NCBI GenBank assembly: GCA_047495785.1 | Contig: JBLDXI010000054.1 | Location: 1,488,001-1,552,000 of the forward strand | Direction: 5' to 3' | Source: Lepidodermella squamata | Lineage: Eukaryota > Gastrotricha | Length of the DNA stretch: 64,000 nucleotides | Shown here: piece after piece, positions 51,771-64,000 of the stretch | Layout: each line of letters opens with the position of its first letter | Position numbering within the stretch: the stretch's first letter is position 1 | Made by a program: the position numbers and the translations under genes | Notes under the pieces: model-generated | Databases searched by the model: none | Seen by the model: the letters and a program-made list of their open reading frames with translations, nothing else | What the model was told of the DNA's origin: nothing

Positions 51771-53930
51771 CCCTTACAAACAACGCGACAAAGGTATACC
51801 GTATAACGGCATATTCGGAATATTAATTTTTTCATCGTCGAAAATGCATTGTGAAAAATGTAGGTAGAAAATCAGCTCGTATAATATAAGTCTAAAAATA
51901 ATATAAATTTCGAATTTACCACCAGGATTTTCGTGGAACCGTAAAAGACTGAGAATCGTCGTTAGGGTTTAAAGGACAGCTGACGGCTGGCGATAGGCTT
52001 CCGGGGCCGACAGATCGGTCGCGAACAACTTGCTTTCACCCAGCAAACAGTAACAACAATAAATATATTTACCGGATGCTTATATATATATATATATATG
52101 TGTTCAGTCTGTCAATTTCGAAAACTGCCATGGAAATATTAAAACTTAATTTCTTGAAACGGCTTTCAATGAATAAAAAAGACATCGCCAATGCAATATC
52201 CTATTTCAGTTCTTTGAGTGTGTTACTAAAATAACCATTCGTAACATGAAAATGTTTATCATGACATGATACAAAATTTGATACTTCCATTATTTTCCTT
52301 TAAATAAACATCACGTGTAATGCATATTTTAGGCCATAGTGATTCTCAAACCCTGTTTTTCCGGCCACAAGCTGCCGGCGAGGCCCACTTTTGCGGCCGG
52401 CAGAGTTCCGCCTATCTCATGCATTGCGAGCAGCCGGGCGGCTCTTTCGAGGCGAACAGCCCATGGTTTCACATAATTTAGGCAATCATTTGGGAGCATC
52501 CGCCGGTTCATTCATTGCTTATTACAAACCATGTTGTATTTTATTGCCAAAGATGTGCGCGTGACCTAGATTCAGCGTAACACCGCCTTAATTACGGCGT
52601 GCGGTCACCGCTATTCGAATAGACAGCACGTGTCAAAACATAATTCGAATTTTAATACCTCCGATTATTTTATAGTAACCCTTATTTTTAACGCCCCTTA
52701 TCGCACAAAAATTTGCCGAAGCGGATGTTAAAACTTCGACAGCCGCAAATAATGTTGTAACAAAATGTTTACACTGCGAGGAATGTAATAAATGATCTTT
52801 TATCGACAGTGAATTACAATTTTTAGGTTTATTACTCGCCCGGATAGTAATTGCTTTTATTAAACAGCAAGTTTATACTATTTCTGACAGTAACTTTTAT
52901 TGGCGATTTCTCTATACGATGATGCCGATTTTTCTTTAGCCGATTTTCGGATTTCTAATTTGGGTTATTTCCCAAAAAATTACAAAAAAAATGTGAGCCG
53001 CGACGAAACCTAAGCCGCTATTAAAAAACGGCCGTATACAGTATTAACTGAAATTATGACCAAAATTTTAGTTGGGCTCGTTTTTTTTAAGTTTTTTTTA
53101 TATTTTATTTACGTCGGACCTGCCTGAAATTTTCTTTAGAATTAGAAGGGGGGTCGTGCGTGACATCTCCTTATCGTCGATACCGCTGATGAATTTTGCG
53201 TCGCGACATTTCCGCCGAAGCCAGCAACTATTGCGCCCACGACGTTTCAGAAACGAATAATTATTTTTCATATTTCGCGATAATCCCATCAGGGCGAATT
53301 TAACGCGGTGATTTTTTTAAATAAAACAAGACTTGTTGCTCGCGCCGTTAATTTGGCGACGCCAGCGCTGTTTAAATTAATTTAATTCCTGCGCTTCTAA
53401 CCAAGAGGCCATATGGCTTAATCGATCAGAAGCTCGCTGAATACATGAAAGACCAATGCCATAGCCGCCAATTCCACGTCGACACGGGCTATCACGCCAA
53501 CGACCACCCCTCTCTGTAACCGCCCCATTACTTTTCGCTAGAATTTTTCGTTGAAAATGAACTTAACTGTTTGCGTCAAGTTGAATTTCTCTGGTAACGG
53601 CGAGTTATTGCCATAATTCCATCCTAAGAAAATTGTCGAATAAACCCTTACGATCCCAAAACCTAAAAATTTCTCAAAAATTATTCTTTATAACAAAAAT
53701 TCGTAAAAACATTTTTGCCATTTATTTCATCGCACTAAACCCTTCTAACGAGAATGTCAGACAAGTTTTCAAAGACTAGATAACTATCGATTGGGAAAAA
53801 ATTCCTCATGTAGGCTTGTGATTTCGAATGGCTCTTGAAACATTGCGAATTATTGGAACATTTACGTTTTGGAAAAAATGAGTATTGAACCCTTCTTTTT
53901 TTATTATCGAATATTTTATAGTTTTAAAAA
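51771..53930. other. Non-coding stretch, (TA)n at 52079-52099
   Basis: A short TATATA microsatellite near 52079-52099 is the only defined feature. No frame has a recognisable domain. Confidence 0.5.
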
Positions 53931-55585
53931 ATGAGTGTTGAAACTTTCACGTGCAGATCCTTGACTGTTATATCGTATTCGAACCCGAGGTTTCAGACAG
54001 GCAGATATCTGGTGAATGCAATCGTATCTACAGTCGACGAGCCGGAAGTACGTATGGCAGCCGAGTTTAATAGCGTTGACTTGAGTCGCTACGACGATAT
54101 TGACTTTCTCTCGACATTGGAATTTCCTCGACTCCTGAGCCCCAAGCAGCGGACAATTGTCAATACATGGGCGCCACGGTCTGACTTTCCAGATTATTAT
54201 GTCGATCAATCACTCGATCTCGAAAATTTGCGAATTAGTTTGCCGTCCTATTTGGGTCGGAGCCATTTTTTTCCTATAAATCGAAACTGGGAAGCCGAAA
54301 ATTTGGAACTGCTTTTCGCATCAAATCGACCAAGAAAAGATGTGTCTGCGCACGTCATTATCACCCGTGTTGGAGTCACCAGAGACTGGTCACCGGACAT
54401 CGTTGAAAGGCCCTTATTCCTAACAATGGCGCGATTTAAGGATGTGATATCTGATTTCGAAGGAGGTAGGAATGATAGGCGGGGTGAACCTTAATTTTAA
54501 CTCAGATTTAAGCTTAATTTCACTCAGATTTACCTCTGATTTAAGCGACTACCGAATTTTTTGATTTTATCAATTTTAATAAATTTAGTATTAATTTACG
54601 ATTTTTCTTCTCACAATTTTTATGTTTTTATTAACGTTGAAAAATAATCTGAGGTGAAGCTATTTTCATATAGGCTCATCAACCCCACGGTTTCACTTGA
54701 TTTATTATATTTTGGAAAAGCCGCATGAACGCAAATTTGGAGAAAAATTACTGCGTATTATAATAATTTTTTTTAAATATTTCAGCCCCGATTTTTATCT
54801 CTAAAATATAATTTCGGAAGTATCAATGGGCCTAAAGCCTTCATTCAGAGCTTTCAAGGTTGCCCTGATCAATCAGCATAATTTAAAATAAATCATCATT
54901 GAATTTAGCGTAAAATTCTGTTTAAAATTCTGTTTATAACTCATCACTGCGGAATTCATGCATTGCCTTAATTTCGAAGAAATATTCTAAAAGTGACCTT
55001 ATGCTTAACTGTAATTAGGTTCCGCGACATGCCGATTTCGTTCCGCTAAAAGTTATTCTGATAATATAAAATGATGATAAAAGTTTACGATTTGTGTTTA
55101 TAGATTTCAAACTATGGGGTCATGAATGGGCTCGCTTCGCGAAGCGCGTGAAAAACTGTCATTTGTTACTGCGCGATGTGGAATATCTGTACGAAGACAA
55201 GTATAAGCGTAGCTACCTCGTTACTGGCGGTAGAACTACGTACTCACTTCTCTACAACGACGCCACCATGGAAGCCATCGCTGTTAATGAACGAGATCTC
55301 GCCGTTGATGTCCGTAAACGCGCACTGGGAAACGCTCCCGACGCCTCATCAGTTGCTGCAAAGCATCGCCTGGTCGACCCTCGAGGTTTGGTCGTTACTT
55401 CAGATCCCGCAGGCCCTGTTGATGAACATCTCCCTAGCAATCGCCGGATCGAACCCGAACCAGTACCCGGCCCTTCTAGCCGTCGCCAACCAATATCGCC
55501 GCCAATTATTATCCCGCACGGATTAGGAAATCTGCCTACCGTCGCCATGCATCTAAGGGAAGCCATTCGGCAGACGAAAAATTAA
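53931..55585 (+). CDS. Probable OB-fold, single-strand-DNA-binding type protein, two exons
   Basis: Exons 53931-54465 and 55104-55585 join exactly in frame (FEG then DFKLWGHEW) to 338 residues; the intron is 638 nt. Two segments look like OB-fold beta barrels: about 5-45 (RSLTVISYSNPRFQTGRYLV) and about 155-235 (MARFKDVISDFEGDFKLW, then GHEWARFAKRVKNCHLLLRD), where strand, G-x-W-A-x-F and return strand follow the RPA/POT1-like order. The C-terminal 80 residues are polar, proline-rich and probably disordered. It lies 174 bp ahead of the GIY-YIG gene in the same orientation, so the two could share regulation or function. The OB assignment is inferred from pattern only. Confidence 0.5.
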
Positions 55586-55759
55586 TGACGTGGGTCGAAA
55601 GCTATTAAAGCTCGTGAACATGCGTAAAAGTGATAAGATGATGTGATTTTGTTGTTGTTTTAGTTTGCTGCTTTTACTGACCAATGATATTGTCGAGATG
55701 GAATTGTGCTGAAATGAAGCTCTATAACTGTTCACAATTTTTTTTTCACAATTTTTTAG

Positions 55760-58700
55760 ATGGAAATTAGTTCAAATTTAGCTGCCCTGGAAGTTCTGTT
55801 GTGTCTGTATTCCGATAGCGACAACGCCAGCACCCTCGAGGCGAAATTGGCTCAGCTTGGCGCGAAATCGACATACGACGAGTAAGAATTTGAAAATACT
55901 ACTGCGCGTCCCATAAGTTGCACAACTATTTCCTAATTTGGAATTTTTTGTTGGAAATTTAATTAAATTGCATTGAACCTATCGAGTGAAAACTCCAACT
56001 TTTATCCGCGATTCAACCGAAGACATACAAAAATGTACAGGAATAAACGCGGGAAAAACCCCGATGTTTACTTGATTACTATTTCCGTGATTTTTTGAAT
56101 TTTTCTAAAATTTTACTGGCCGTGAGATGTGACTCTCTTACATTTCACAGTTTCTAAATTCTTTTTTCCGTATACAGTGAAAGTTGTCTTAACCGGACTA
56201 AGGTCGCGCCAGGCAAAATCGTACGGTTTAGAGAAAGTCCGAATTATTTTAAACCGGACTGAGTCCGCTATAAGAAATACCAAGTGAAATTCGTGGAATT
56301 TTTAAGTTTTACAATCCAAATAACAGTTTTTGAGTACGGAGTACTAATTAATATAAATAATAAAAATATTAAGCTATATTCGCAATAATTGGGAAGTTGA
56401 TTTTTTTCAAAATTTTGAGGCTACAGCCGTCAGGCAGGTGCTGGCACTTTCTTCAAAATTATATAGAAAATTGGCCTTTTTATTGCATAAACCGGACTTC
56501 GAGCCCTAATCCGTCCGGTTTATACCACAGTCCGGTTTAGACAATAAAATTATAATGTCCACGCTTTCGGATCGAGCCACCCGAAATCGTCCGGTTTAGA
56601 GAAAGTCCGGTTTAGAGAAAGTCCGGTTTAGACCGGTCCGGTTTAAACAACTTTCACTGTACTTTCTTGCTTGTGTTACTTAGAGACACTTGATTTAGCA
56701 TCATCTCGAGCCGGTTGAAAAATATGGGCTGAAAATCCGAAAAAAGGATCTCCCGCAATTTTTACATTATTTATAAAAAAATTCATTTAAAATTACAATT
56801 AGCGACACCCTTTAAACGCAACTCGTCGACGTCAATACTTGCCAAGTCCAAGCCTCTAGCATTTTCGATCTGGCAGATTTTTTTCGAATTAAGGTTACTA
56901 ATAACATTGTTGAGTCAGAAGTCGTAGCCTATCCTGAAATATATATGAAAAGATAACTTCCAATTTTAAACTATTTTTTTAGGACTCTCCAGTGCGTTCT
57001 GTTCGAAGCCGGCTTCCTTATTGCACCTGCTGGCGATTTTGTCCTGGCCTATAAGGACGAAATATTTGCTTTCGGCGCTGTTGAGAATGGGTCTACCGTC
57101 GCAATGACGATTTCTATAAAAGACGCTATACACAAAATCGAGGGAACAATTGGCTTTCTCAGGGACGCGTTCCAAACTGATGGAGCTCGTTTCTGCCATG
57201 TAAGTCATAGGATTTATGTTTTATTGTAAATTTAGGTTAATTTTCAAATATGATTCTACAGGTGAATATTGACCCAACCCGTAGTCGTTTAGCCGCCGAG
57301 GTATGGATGGCCCGATTCCTACGATGCGGCAACGGAGAAAGCGGTTTACTCCAGCTCATCTCTGATGTCGAGGAATTTGGAAATTCCCGTGCCGTCGCTG
57401 AGGCCTCGGAAAGCCGTGGCCTACACTTCACAGCAGCCCTGATATACTCTCGCTTAGACTATCCCTTCGAAGCGCTTCGCAATTTTTACCGGTGTCGCGA
57501 TGCTATCGATCTTTCCAGCCTCGTAATAACTCTTATTTTCTATATTAATCAATTTAATGGGAATATTATAGATTCCAGAGTACATTGGATATGAAGTTGT
57601 CAGGGAACTCGCCAGAGTCGACCCGGAATTTAAGCAAGTCGCATCGCAAATCAATTTTCCCGCTCAACAACCCGTCCCGCTGAAGGTGAGCATGGTTTTA
57701 AATATTTCAATTTGGTTTTTACTCTGAGCGGAACCGAAAGTGCCTATTGCGGAACCAAATTTTCAGAAATAAATTCGTCCAAAAATGGATTTCCATTTTC
57801 CATACTTTCTGGAATTCCCCGATAAATGTGAAAAAATTCGAATTATTGATCATAAAATTGTCCGTGATTTTCAGTAAGAAGCCTGCAATCATTTTACGAA
57901 GAACACATGATCATGAAGAAAAATTATTGGAAAAATGACATCTTTTGATAATTTGCGTTTGGTGCCGCTACAGCCAATTTCGGTTCCGCAACAGGCAAAT
58001 TCGGTTCCGCTAAAAGATATTCCGTTTTAATTTAATTTTAATTTCTTTTTTTTTCTTGAAATTGTTTTTTCGCTCAATTCGTGCGATAGCAGGCCTATTT
58101 TTTTTAATTCCGCGATTCTGCGCATATGGCTATGGCTGGTTGCTTATGAGCTAATATACAATATGAAAATCGATGAAAAATATTACAAGCTTTATAAATC
58201 GACTCGGGTCACATTTTATTCAACATCAAATTCACTTTTTTCAACATCAAATTACTTTTTCTATCATCAAACTCTTTTTTCAACAGCAAATTGCGATTTC
58301 ATAATTTTTGCGATCAACACTCATCAAAGCCCTTGATGATGACCAGTCCGGAAAAATAACAGAAAATTTGGGCGAAGAATGTAGTTTATTGCTGTCGAAC
58401 CCGTTCATAAAATTATGGAAAATTGAGTTAGCTGTAATTTTGCAAAGTTACTGACAAATATTTGATTTTTGGTCAAAAAATTGAATTTTTAAATATTTAA
58501 ATATTAAATGAGAATAATTTGACGATTCTCATTTTTGCGAAGACAATGATTCAAATGAGTGAAATTAGTCCGGGCCCTTCAAGGTTAAGCTGCCGGAAGG
58601 TTTTACGCCGTTGCGCTCCACTGAATAGCCGCATGCGCTCCCTGTCTTCCGGGCGGGTATTGCCAATGTCGATAGATTTTCAACTCGCACCCTAGGCATG

Positions 58701-61700
58701 TGTCATACCAGCGAAGAATACCGCATCGGTAGGTAACACTTGTTCGCCCAAAAAATTCAGGCATTTAAGGCGACTTTCCTGCGCAGCACATATCTTCTGC
58801 ACGCGCAAACAAATCGCACGCCAAAAATCAATTGTTAAATCAATTGTACCCCGCAATTATCACCCGAGGTCATACATAACACTTAAAACCCACAACTTCA
58901 CCGCGAAAGTATATTATTCCTTATGAATTGTTAATTTCTGAAGTTTGCTGTCGAAAAAAGAGTTTGATGATAGAAAAAGTAAATTTGATGTTAAAAAAAA
59001 TATTTTCCATCGACTCCATCGAGCTAAGATTTGCTAATTTTCGCGACGGTAAAAGCGGCTTATAAGCGGCGTTGCCATTCATCATGAATCATTGTTACAT
59101 TTATTCGTAAAAATTAAAATTAATCGTAGAAATATTCAAGTAATTTGATGGACACTTGAAATGCCGCATTTTACCGTGTAAGAAATTCCGCGCGATTATT
59201 TTATTCCCGCGTTTTGAAGAAACTTCAAATTATTCGCCGATCAAAGACAAAATGTCGTAATCGATCGGCCGCGAATTAAAAAAATATCGCGAAAATTACC
59301 ACGCTTACAATATTCGACGTACGAACTTCAATAGAACCAGAATCCTCACTCATTAGTAGCAGATACGGAATCATTCCTAACTATCATAATTTGCCATCAT
59401 CTGCCTTGGCGATGGTGCACTCCTCTGATTTTTTTCATGTCCGGCGCTGGAAGAAAAACTGCAAAAAACAACGCTAATTTGAATAATCGTAATTTTTTTC
59501 CGCTGAAGTATTGGTTCGATTGGTTCGTAGTTCGTAGTATAACGAAATTGAATGCGGTTACTGCGCGAATAAAAAATTAACGATTTAATATTTTTTGAAA
59601 CCTAAGCCTGAAGTCTTAGCCGCTGTTCCAAGGGAATAATGTCTTTTTAATTTCTTAAAAAAGGAACAAAATTAATGACTAAAGATGAAGTACGATTCCC
59701 TCGAATAAGAATATTTTTTTGCACCTGCCACTGAGCAACATCCAGTGGCGAAAAATCGGAAGCCTGTTATTTTATTTTCTATCAATTATTATTAATTATT
59801 TTCCGTTATTTTTTTAATGTTATTTTATCTAACATCTATTTCTAAAACAGGCTTCGAAAATCGCTGATATCAATTCGCTGCATAACCGCGAGGCGATGTC
59901 TACCATCGCTGATACTCGAACGCCCTCTATTGCCAGTGTTGTTCCTGTTCCTTCTGATGTAGCCGGAAATGAACAAATGGATTGCATGGCTGTGGGTGGA
60001 GATCTGTTCGAGCTTGCTCGAGATCCTCAACGGCAACAACCCGAACAGACCAGTCCTCATCGTGAACAGGCCGACGAGAACTTACCTCGGTCAAGGAGTG
60101 CTTCATCTAGCGGCGAAGAAATGGATTCTGATAATGAAAATGAATCGGATGGTGAATCTGAGCAGCAGATCAATGAAATTTCGATAACTGAAGTCGCTGC
60201 TTCATCCGCTGACCCGGTGAGTATAGCTTCTTTATATTTAATTCAATAAAATTGCTTTTCTCTTACAGAATCATATCGCGAACCTGACCCCGAAGATCAC
60301 ACCAGTGGATTACCTGAGATTCGTCGCGATGTCGTGCGGCCGAATGTTCCCCGAGGGCAAGAAAACGCTAGATAGCTTTAATGTACTGGTTACGAAGTCG
60401 GGTGGTGACGTTGGACGGGCGCTGGACGCCATGTTTCTCGACCTTGGACACGCCACCGCTGATTTTCCATCTTCGAACATGGCGCCCAAGGAGTGCGTAG
60501 CGGTCGTTGCATTCTCCGTTTCAAGGGGTGACATTATATGCTGGTCGCCTAGTCGCGAGAGGAATGGCTATGCGACTTACACCGCATATCCCGTTCACTC
60601 CATCTCGAATAAATGTGCGAATTCCAACGATTTGCTCGAGGCTATAACGGCTTTTGCGGTACAAGGTTACACAATAATCTTGGTCGTGCCAACATTTCCT
60701 AGCGACGTTCCCCGTTTGGGTCTTAATTTCGAGTCCTTTCGGCCGACTGATAAATTTACCGAGAACCGAAACTCGAAGAGACTTCATGATACGAGAGAGG
60801 CCGTAGCGTCTGCGGACGCCAAGAGAAGCGTTGAGTTTCTGCTTGCTAGCAAACAACTTCACGCCCTCGATGACGCCCTGCGTCAAGAATTCGGACCCGT
60901 GGACGGCTGTATTTACTGGGTGTTCGCTAAACAAAAAGGGTCCAGCGCTACCATTGAGGAGCTTCTCATTGTCGTTCAATTCCCAGATAGAACTTCGGCG
61001 TCTTCCTGGATGGATAAAACCGATGGGGTTTTGAAGATCGGCAATCTTATGGTGCATTCTTCGTGGTTAGACCGCCAGTTCCACCGGCCGGGCTCTTATT
61101 GCCTGATCCGTGATGCCTTTCGAGAACACGGCGTCTACGATGAGAAAAGTAACGCTTGGGCTCCATACGACCCTTCGCGTTTAAACGTTTACCGCCATTG
61201 GTTGATCGAGCTAGTCCCGTCTCTACTAAGTCCTGAACTCGATGACAAGGAATTGGATGAATTTGAAAACTTTTGTAGCCGGTCGATGATCGCTCAATTC
61301 TTACCAAGGTCAGTGAAGCATTCTAGCCTCCTACGGTGGCTGAGACAACAGCTTCCATCCACAACGCATCTGAAACTGAAGCTATACAACGACAACTTAT
61401 GTACAACAGCTTATGCTACCATCGAGTTCGATAATCGGCGTGAAATGCTCATTTCTATGCCCAATTTGATGCTGGAAGCCAAAATCAGTGACACGTTCGC
61501 GAAAAATTCTAGAATCGTGCTAGTCGAGGACATTGCAAAAGAAATTATGGCTTTCGAATCGCCTGAAAATGACGTGATTTGTGGATATTATATACTCGAC
61601 CTGCCTCTCCATGCCAGCCTTGAATTTCTTCGACGAATTATTCCCGAAAAGCGCGTCATCATCACCGACCTTCCGGGCTTCAAAACTAAAGCCGCATTTG

Positions 61701-62854
61701 TTTGTTGCGATTCACCGGCCGACCGCGATGAGGCCATTGCATCTCTGTCATCTGAAATTAAAGGATGTCGTATCATTCCGTATTGCGAAGATGCGGCTGT
61801 TATTCGCGATTTCTCAGACGGCCTGAAAAATGGGCGTTATAAGCGTCTTGTTTACGGTGCAGCGGGTTCGAAGGATATCAATGATGGCAGCTGCAGTGAA
61901 ACCGACGAAGAAGAAGATAATCGCCTGCCCGCAGCCGCTAATGTTTCGGATGCCTTTATTTTTCGCTTCCGTTCAACAACAATGTTGGAATCGATTGATA
62001 ATCCAGCCTCGTACGCAGCGCCCTTACATGATGCCTTGACAGCTTATGTTGTTTTCGAGTGCCTTCGAGGACAAATGGCCGTCGATTCGCTGAGCAGCAA
62101 TTGGTTTCTAAGCAATCTGTTCAATTATTTCAGCGGTCGTTTCGACCTAGCCACCTACGCCTTCCTTTCTCACATTTATGGCAAGGCATTTGTACGTGGC
62201 CATTGGAAGTACAGAAGAGCGACGTTGCAATACACACGAATGCGTAGCAATGTTCCACTTTGCGAAATGTCAACGGCGATGCATTGCCGCTACATATTAT
62301 TTCAATATTCCTTGAAAAATATGATGGCCTCCCGTGACACCAAAGCGATCAAGACCACTCTGACGGCGATGAGATGTTTGCATGAGACACGGCGCTGTCT
62401 TGGAAAAGAAATTGTACCTGCTATTGAATTTTTCGACCGTAGCAACAACGTTCTCGTGGGCCTATGTCATCGGCAATGTGCGAATTGCGTCGCCGGGAGG
62501 ATGGATCCGCAGTTTTGCGATACCATCAATTACTTGTCTCTGCTTCTCAATAATTTCATTTCAATCTCGGCGGCCTATATCTTGCTGATGCGGGATGGAT
62601 CTGGATCTTTTTACTGTGGAAGAACCACCGTTATCAGAACACGCTGGGCCAGGCATTGTAGCTTATTCATCGCCGCTCCTAATGATCCCAGTTTAGGCGA
62701 TCGCGTGCATGCTAAACTGGCCAAGTACAACTCTTGTAACCTGCCGGCGAGGCCCTTCCACGGGCTAATGTGGCGCATCGCCGAGGGCTCGAAGCTGCCG
62801 GATTTCGAAAGCTTCCTTCATCAACGGTTCCCTACTTGCCTTGGTATTAACTAA
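55760..62854 (+). CDS. Large protein with RRM-like folds and a C-terminal GIY-YIG-like nuclease domain, six exons
   Basis: Exons 55760-55881, 56983-57199, 57262-57522, 57572-57685, 59851-60216 and 60269-62854 join in frame to 1221 residues. Residues 1-238 are an unrecognised folded region; 239-360 are acidic and serine-rich. At about 727-790 and 796-870 (GYYILDLPL, KAAFVCCDSPADRDEAI) the strand-helix order suggests RRM-like folds. GLCHRQCANC at about 1091 may bind zinc. At 1127-1205 YILLMRDGSGSFYCGRTTVI and RTRWARH carry the two tyrosines, glycine, arginine and histidine of GIY-YIG nucleases, with Glu later in DFESFLHQRF. Expected role: metal-dependent DNA cutting. There is no reverse transcriptase, so it is not a Penelope element. 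Introns 1 and 4 are long and hold repeats. Confidence 0.6.
55899..56165. repeat. Dispersed Tc1/mariner-like remnant in intron 1
   Basis: TACTGCGCGTCCCATAAG, GCACAACTATT and TTTATCCGCGATT match 5709-6000 over most of its length. No second end or transposase was found. Confidence 0.55.
56175..56659. mobile_element. Short pogo-like non-autonomous element (485 bp) in intron 1
   Basis: The tips CAGTGAAAGTTG and CAACTTTCACTG are exact complements and each is flanked by TA (56173-56174, 56660-56661). The interior has repeated TCCGGTTTA and AACCGGAC motifs shared with the element at 22768-23375, including the GCGCCAGGCAAAATC block next to one end. The two copies are diverged relatives of one family. 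Confidence 0.88.
58214..59001. mobile_element. Inverted-repeat (foldback-like) element in intron 4
   Basis: The left arm (58214-58292) is made of about four ~20-bp units of the form CAACATCAAATTCACTTTTT. The right arm (58940-59001) is its complement (GAAAAAAGAGTTTGATGATA, AATTTGATGTT). About 650 bp of non-coding DNA lie between. Arms built of short direct repeats are typical of foldback-type elements. No target duplication or transposase is apparent. Confidence 0.6.
59701..59755. repeat. Repeated hairpin motif, copy 2
   Basis: GAATATTTTTTTGCACCTGCC leads to a stem CCACTG and CAGTGG around AGCAACATC, then CGAAAAATCGGAAGC. It matches 44656-44706 over about 50 bp including flanks. It is possibly the end of a dispersed element; the Helitron-type CTRR end is not present. 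Confidence 0.55.
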
Positions 62855-64000
62855 TTATTTCTGGCTGTTGTGAAAATACCGCAATTATTGCTACATTGTC
62901 GAGTTGACTCATTTTTTCGACTTATTGACCTGAAATCTTCGTTATTAGCTGCCCACGTTATGCGTAAAACTCATAATTGAGCTGTTTATTATTTGGAGCC
63001 TTTCGTCGTTTTATTTTACTGCTGATACTGTCTTAAATCTTGATTTGTATATTTTTTTCATTCCATAAATGTCTCTCATTGCTATAAAAATAGCCGCGGG
63101 AATTTGAAAAAAAACTGCGAAGCTACACTTTCCAATTGTTGGAAACCATGCTCAAAAACATGTGAATATTTCAGACTTGTCAGTTACAATGATAACAGTT
63201 CACCTTTGTAAACGCACCCGGTTCTACTATCTAGCATCTTATCACTCGTCATTCTCCTTTTACTTGACGTTTTATAAATGTGAAGGCTTTGTTTCTCGGT
63301 TAATATTTCCATATAAACCAATTATGAAACCGAAAGAAAATATTCGCTCTGGTGTTGTGATAAGTGAGGCCAAATAAAAGTTTTCGGATGGAAATTTTCT
63401 TGTCTATTCAAGTGGATTTTTCACGGCCGTACAGCAGTCCTTCGATTATTTTCCTAATTCCAAAATGTCTGTAACTGGAAAAAATTCCGAAATAGTGTGT
63501 GTATGCGATTTCCAAAAAATCGTGAGTTTTTTTTCGAAATTTGCTCTCTGTTCGCTGTTGTCGATTGACTCGAAGTAGCGAAATTCGTCGAATCAGTTGT
63601 AGGCGATTAAAAAAGGACAGATGTCGTTTTCCAAAGTCGATAATCTAGTCTCTGGCGCTGTTCTACGAGAGTAAATAATTTTTATTATAAAATTGGATAT
63701 ATATTGGATATTATAAAACAGGAAAACAATTAATTAAAAACGAATTTTTGTGAGCCAAGCGCGCCGATTTTGTGGCATTACGCCTCTGAAAATAAGAAAA
63801 CGAGGATTCTAAGCTACCGTACAGCCCTTATTTTTCGCGCACCAAATATTATCGCGCAGATGCCTATTTTCACCCGGTTTAATTCGCGCGTTATATTTTC
63901 ACGCGGACATCTGTTGTCAGACTTGCCAATTTTTCCAATTTTTTAAATTTTATCAATGATTTTTCCGATTTTTTAAATTTTATCAATCATTTCTTTCGAT
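62855..64000. other. Right-hand non-coding flank
   Basis: AATAAA-type signals lie at 63065 and 63374. A short direct repeat (TTTTTAAATTTTATCAAT) occurs at about 63941 and 63971. No gene is recognised before the window edge. Confidence 0.5.

Overview
The window is animal nuclear DNA. It holds Cys-loop ligand-gated channels, class C and rhodopsin-like seven-helix receptors, secreted peptides, GT-AG introns and several families of DNA transposon. Introns that reading frame lets me place are mostly 35-64 nt; long introns occur in only two genes at the right-hand end, one of them visibly swollen by transposon insertions. Degenerate CCCTAA-type runs hint at a TTAGGG-like telomere repeat. I cannot name the phylum from the sequence.

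Layout. 1-9.6 kb: the tail of a TPR/SET-like gene runs in from the left edge and its full-length paralogue lies at 7974-9578. Between them is a complete PIF/Harbinger transposon (2171-5471) with terminal repeats, TTA target duplications, a Myb/SANT-like protein and a DDE nuclease. A non-autonomous relative (787-2167) abuts it and shares the central TTA. A wrecked pogo/Tigger transposase follows. 11.3-18.9 kb: three class C, GABA-B-like receptors in alternating orientation; the first has three introns and the other two none. 19.2-20.2 kb: a coiled-coil/ankyrin gene with four introns of 48-54 nt.

20.4-46 kb is the most striking part, a receptor and peptide cluster. A module of intronless Cys-loop channel, secreted peptide and three-exon seven-helix receptor occurs twice in the same order and nearly the same spacing (20465-25229 and 29084-33187). 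Six more channels follow on the minus strand, alternating strictly between two subtypes as three A-B pairs. One channel in the array and one in the second module are broken, and one of three peptide copies is dead. A bacterial-looking GNAT acetyltransferase, an inverted-repeat element with a CXC-type cysteine domain, and a stray exon copied from the neighbouring gene lie inside the array.

46-64 kb: a five-exon gene for a two-helix membrane protein; about 6 kb of mostly non-coding DNA with tRNA relics, a perfect 36-bp tandem array and a 97-bp MITE; a probable OB-fold protein; and a six-exon 1221-residue protein ending in a GIY-YIG-like nuclease domain.

How they work together: linked channels, peptides and receptors suggest a fast-evolving chemosensory or peptide-signalling cluster. 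That is inference from linkage and copy number only. All family calls come from motifs read by eye; no database was searched.
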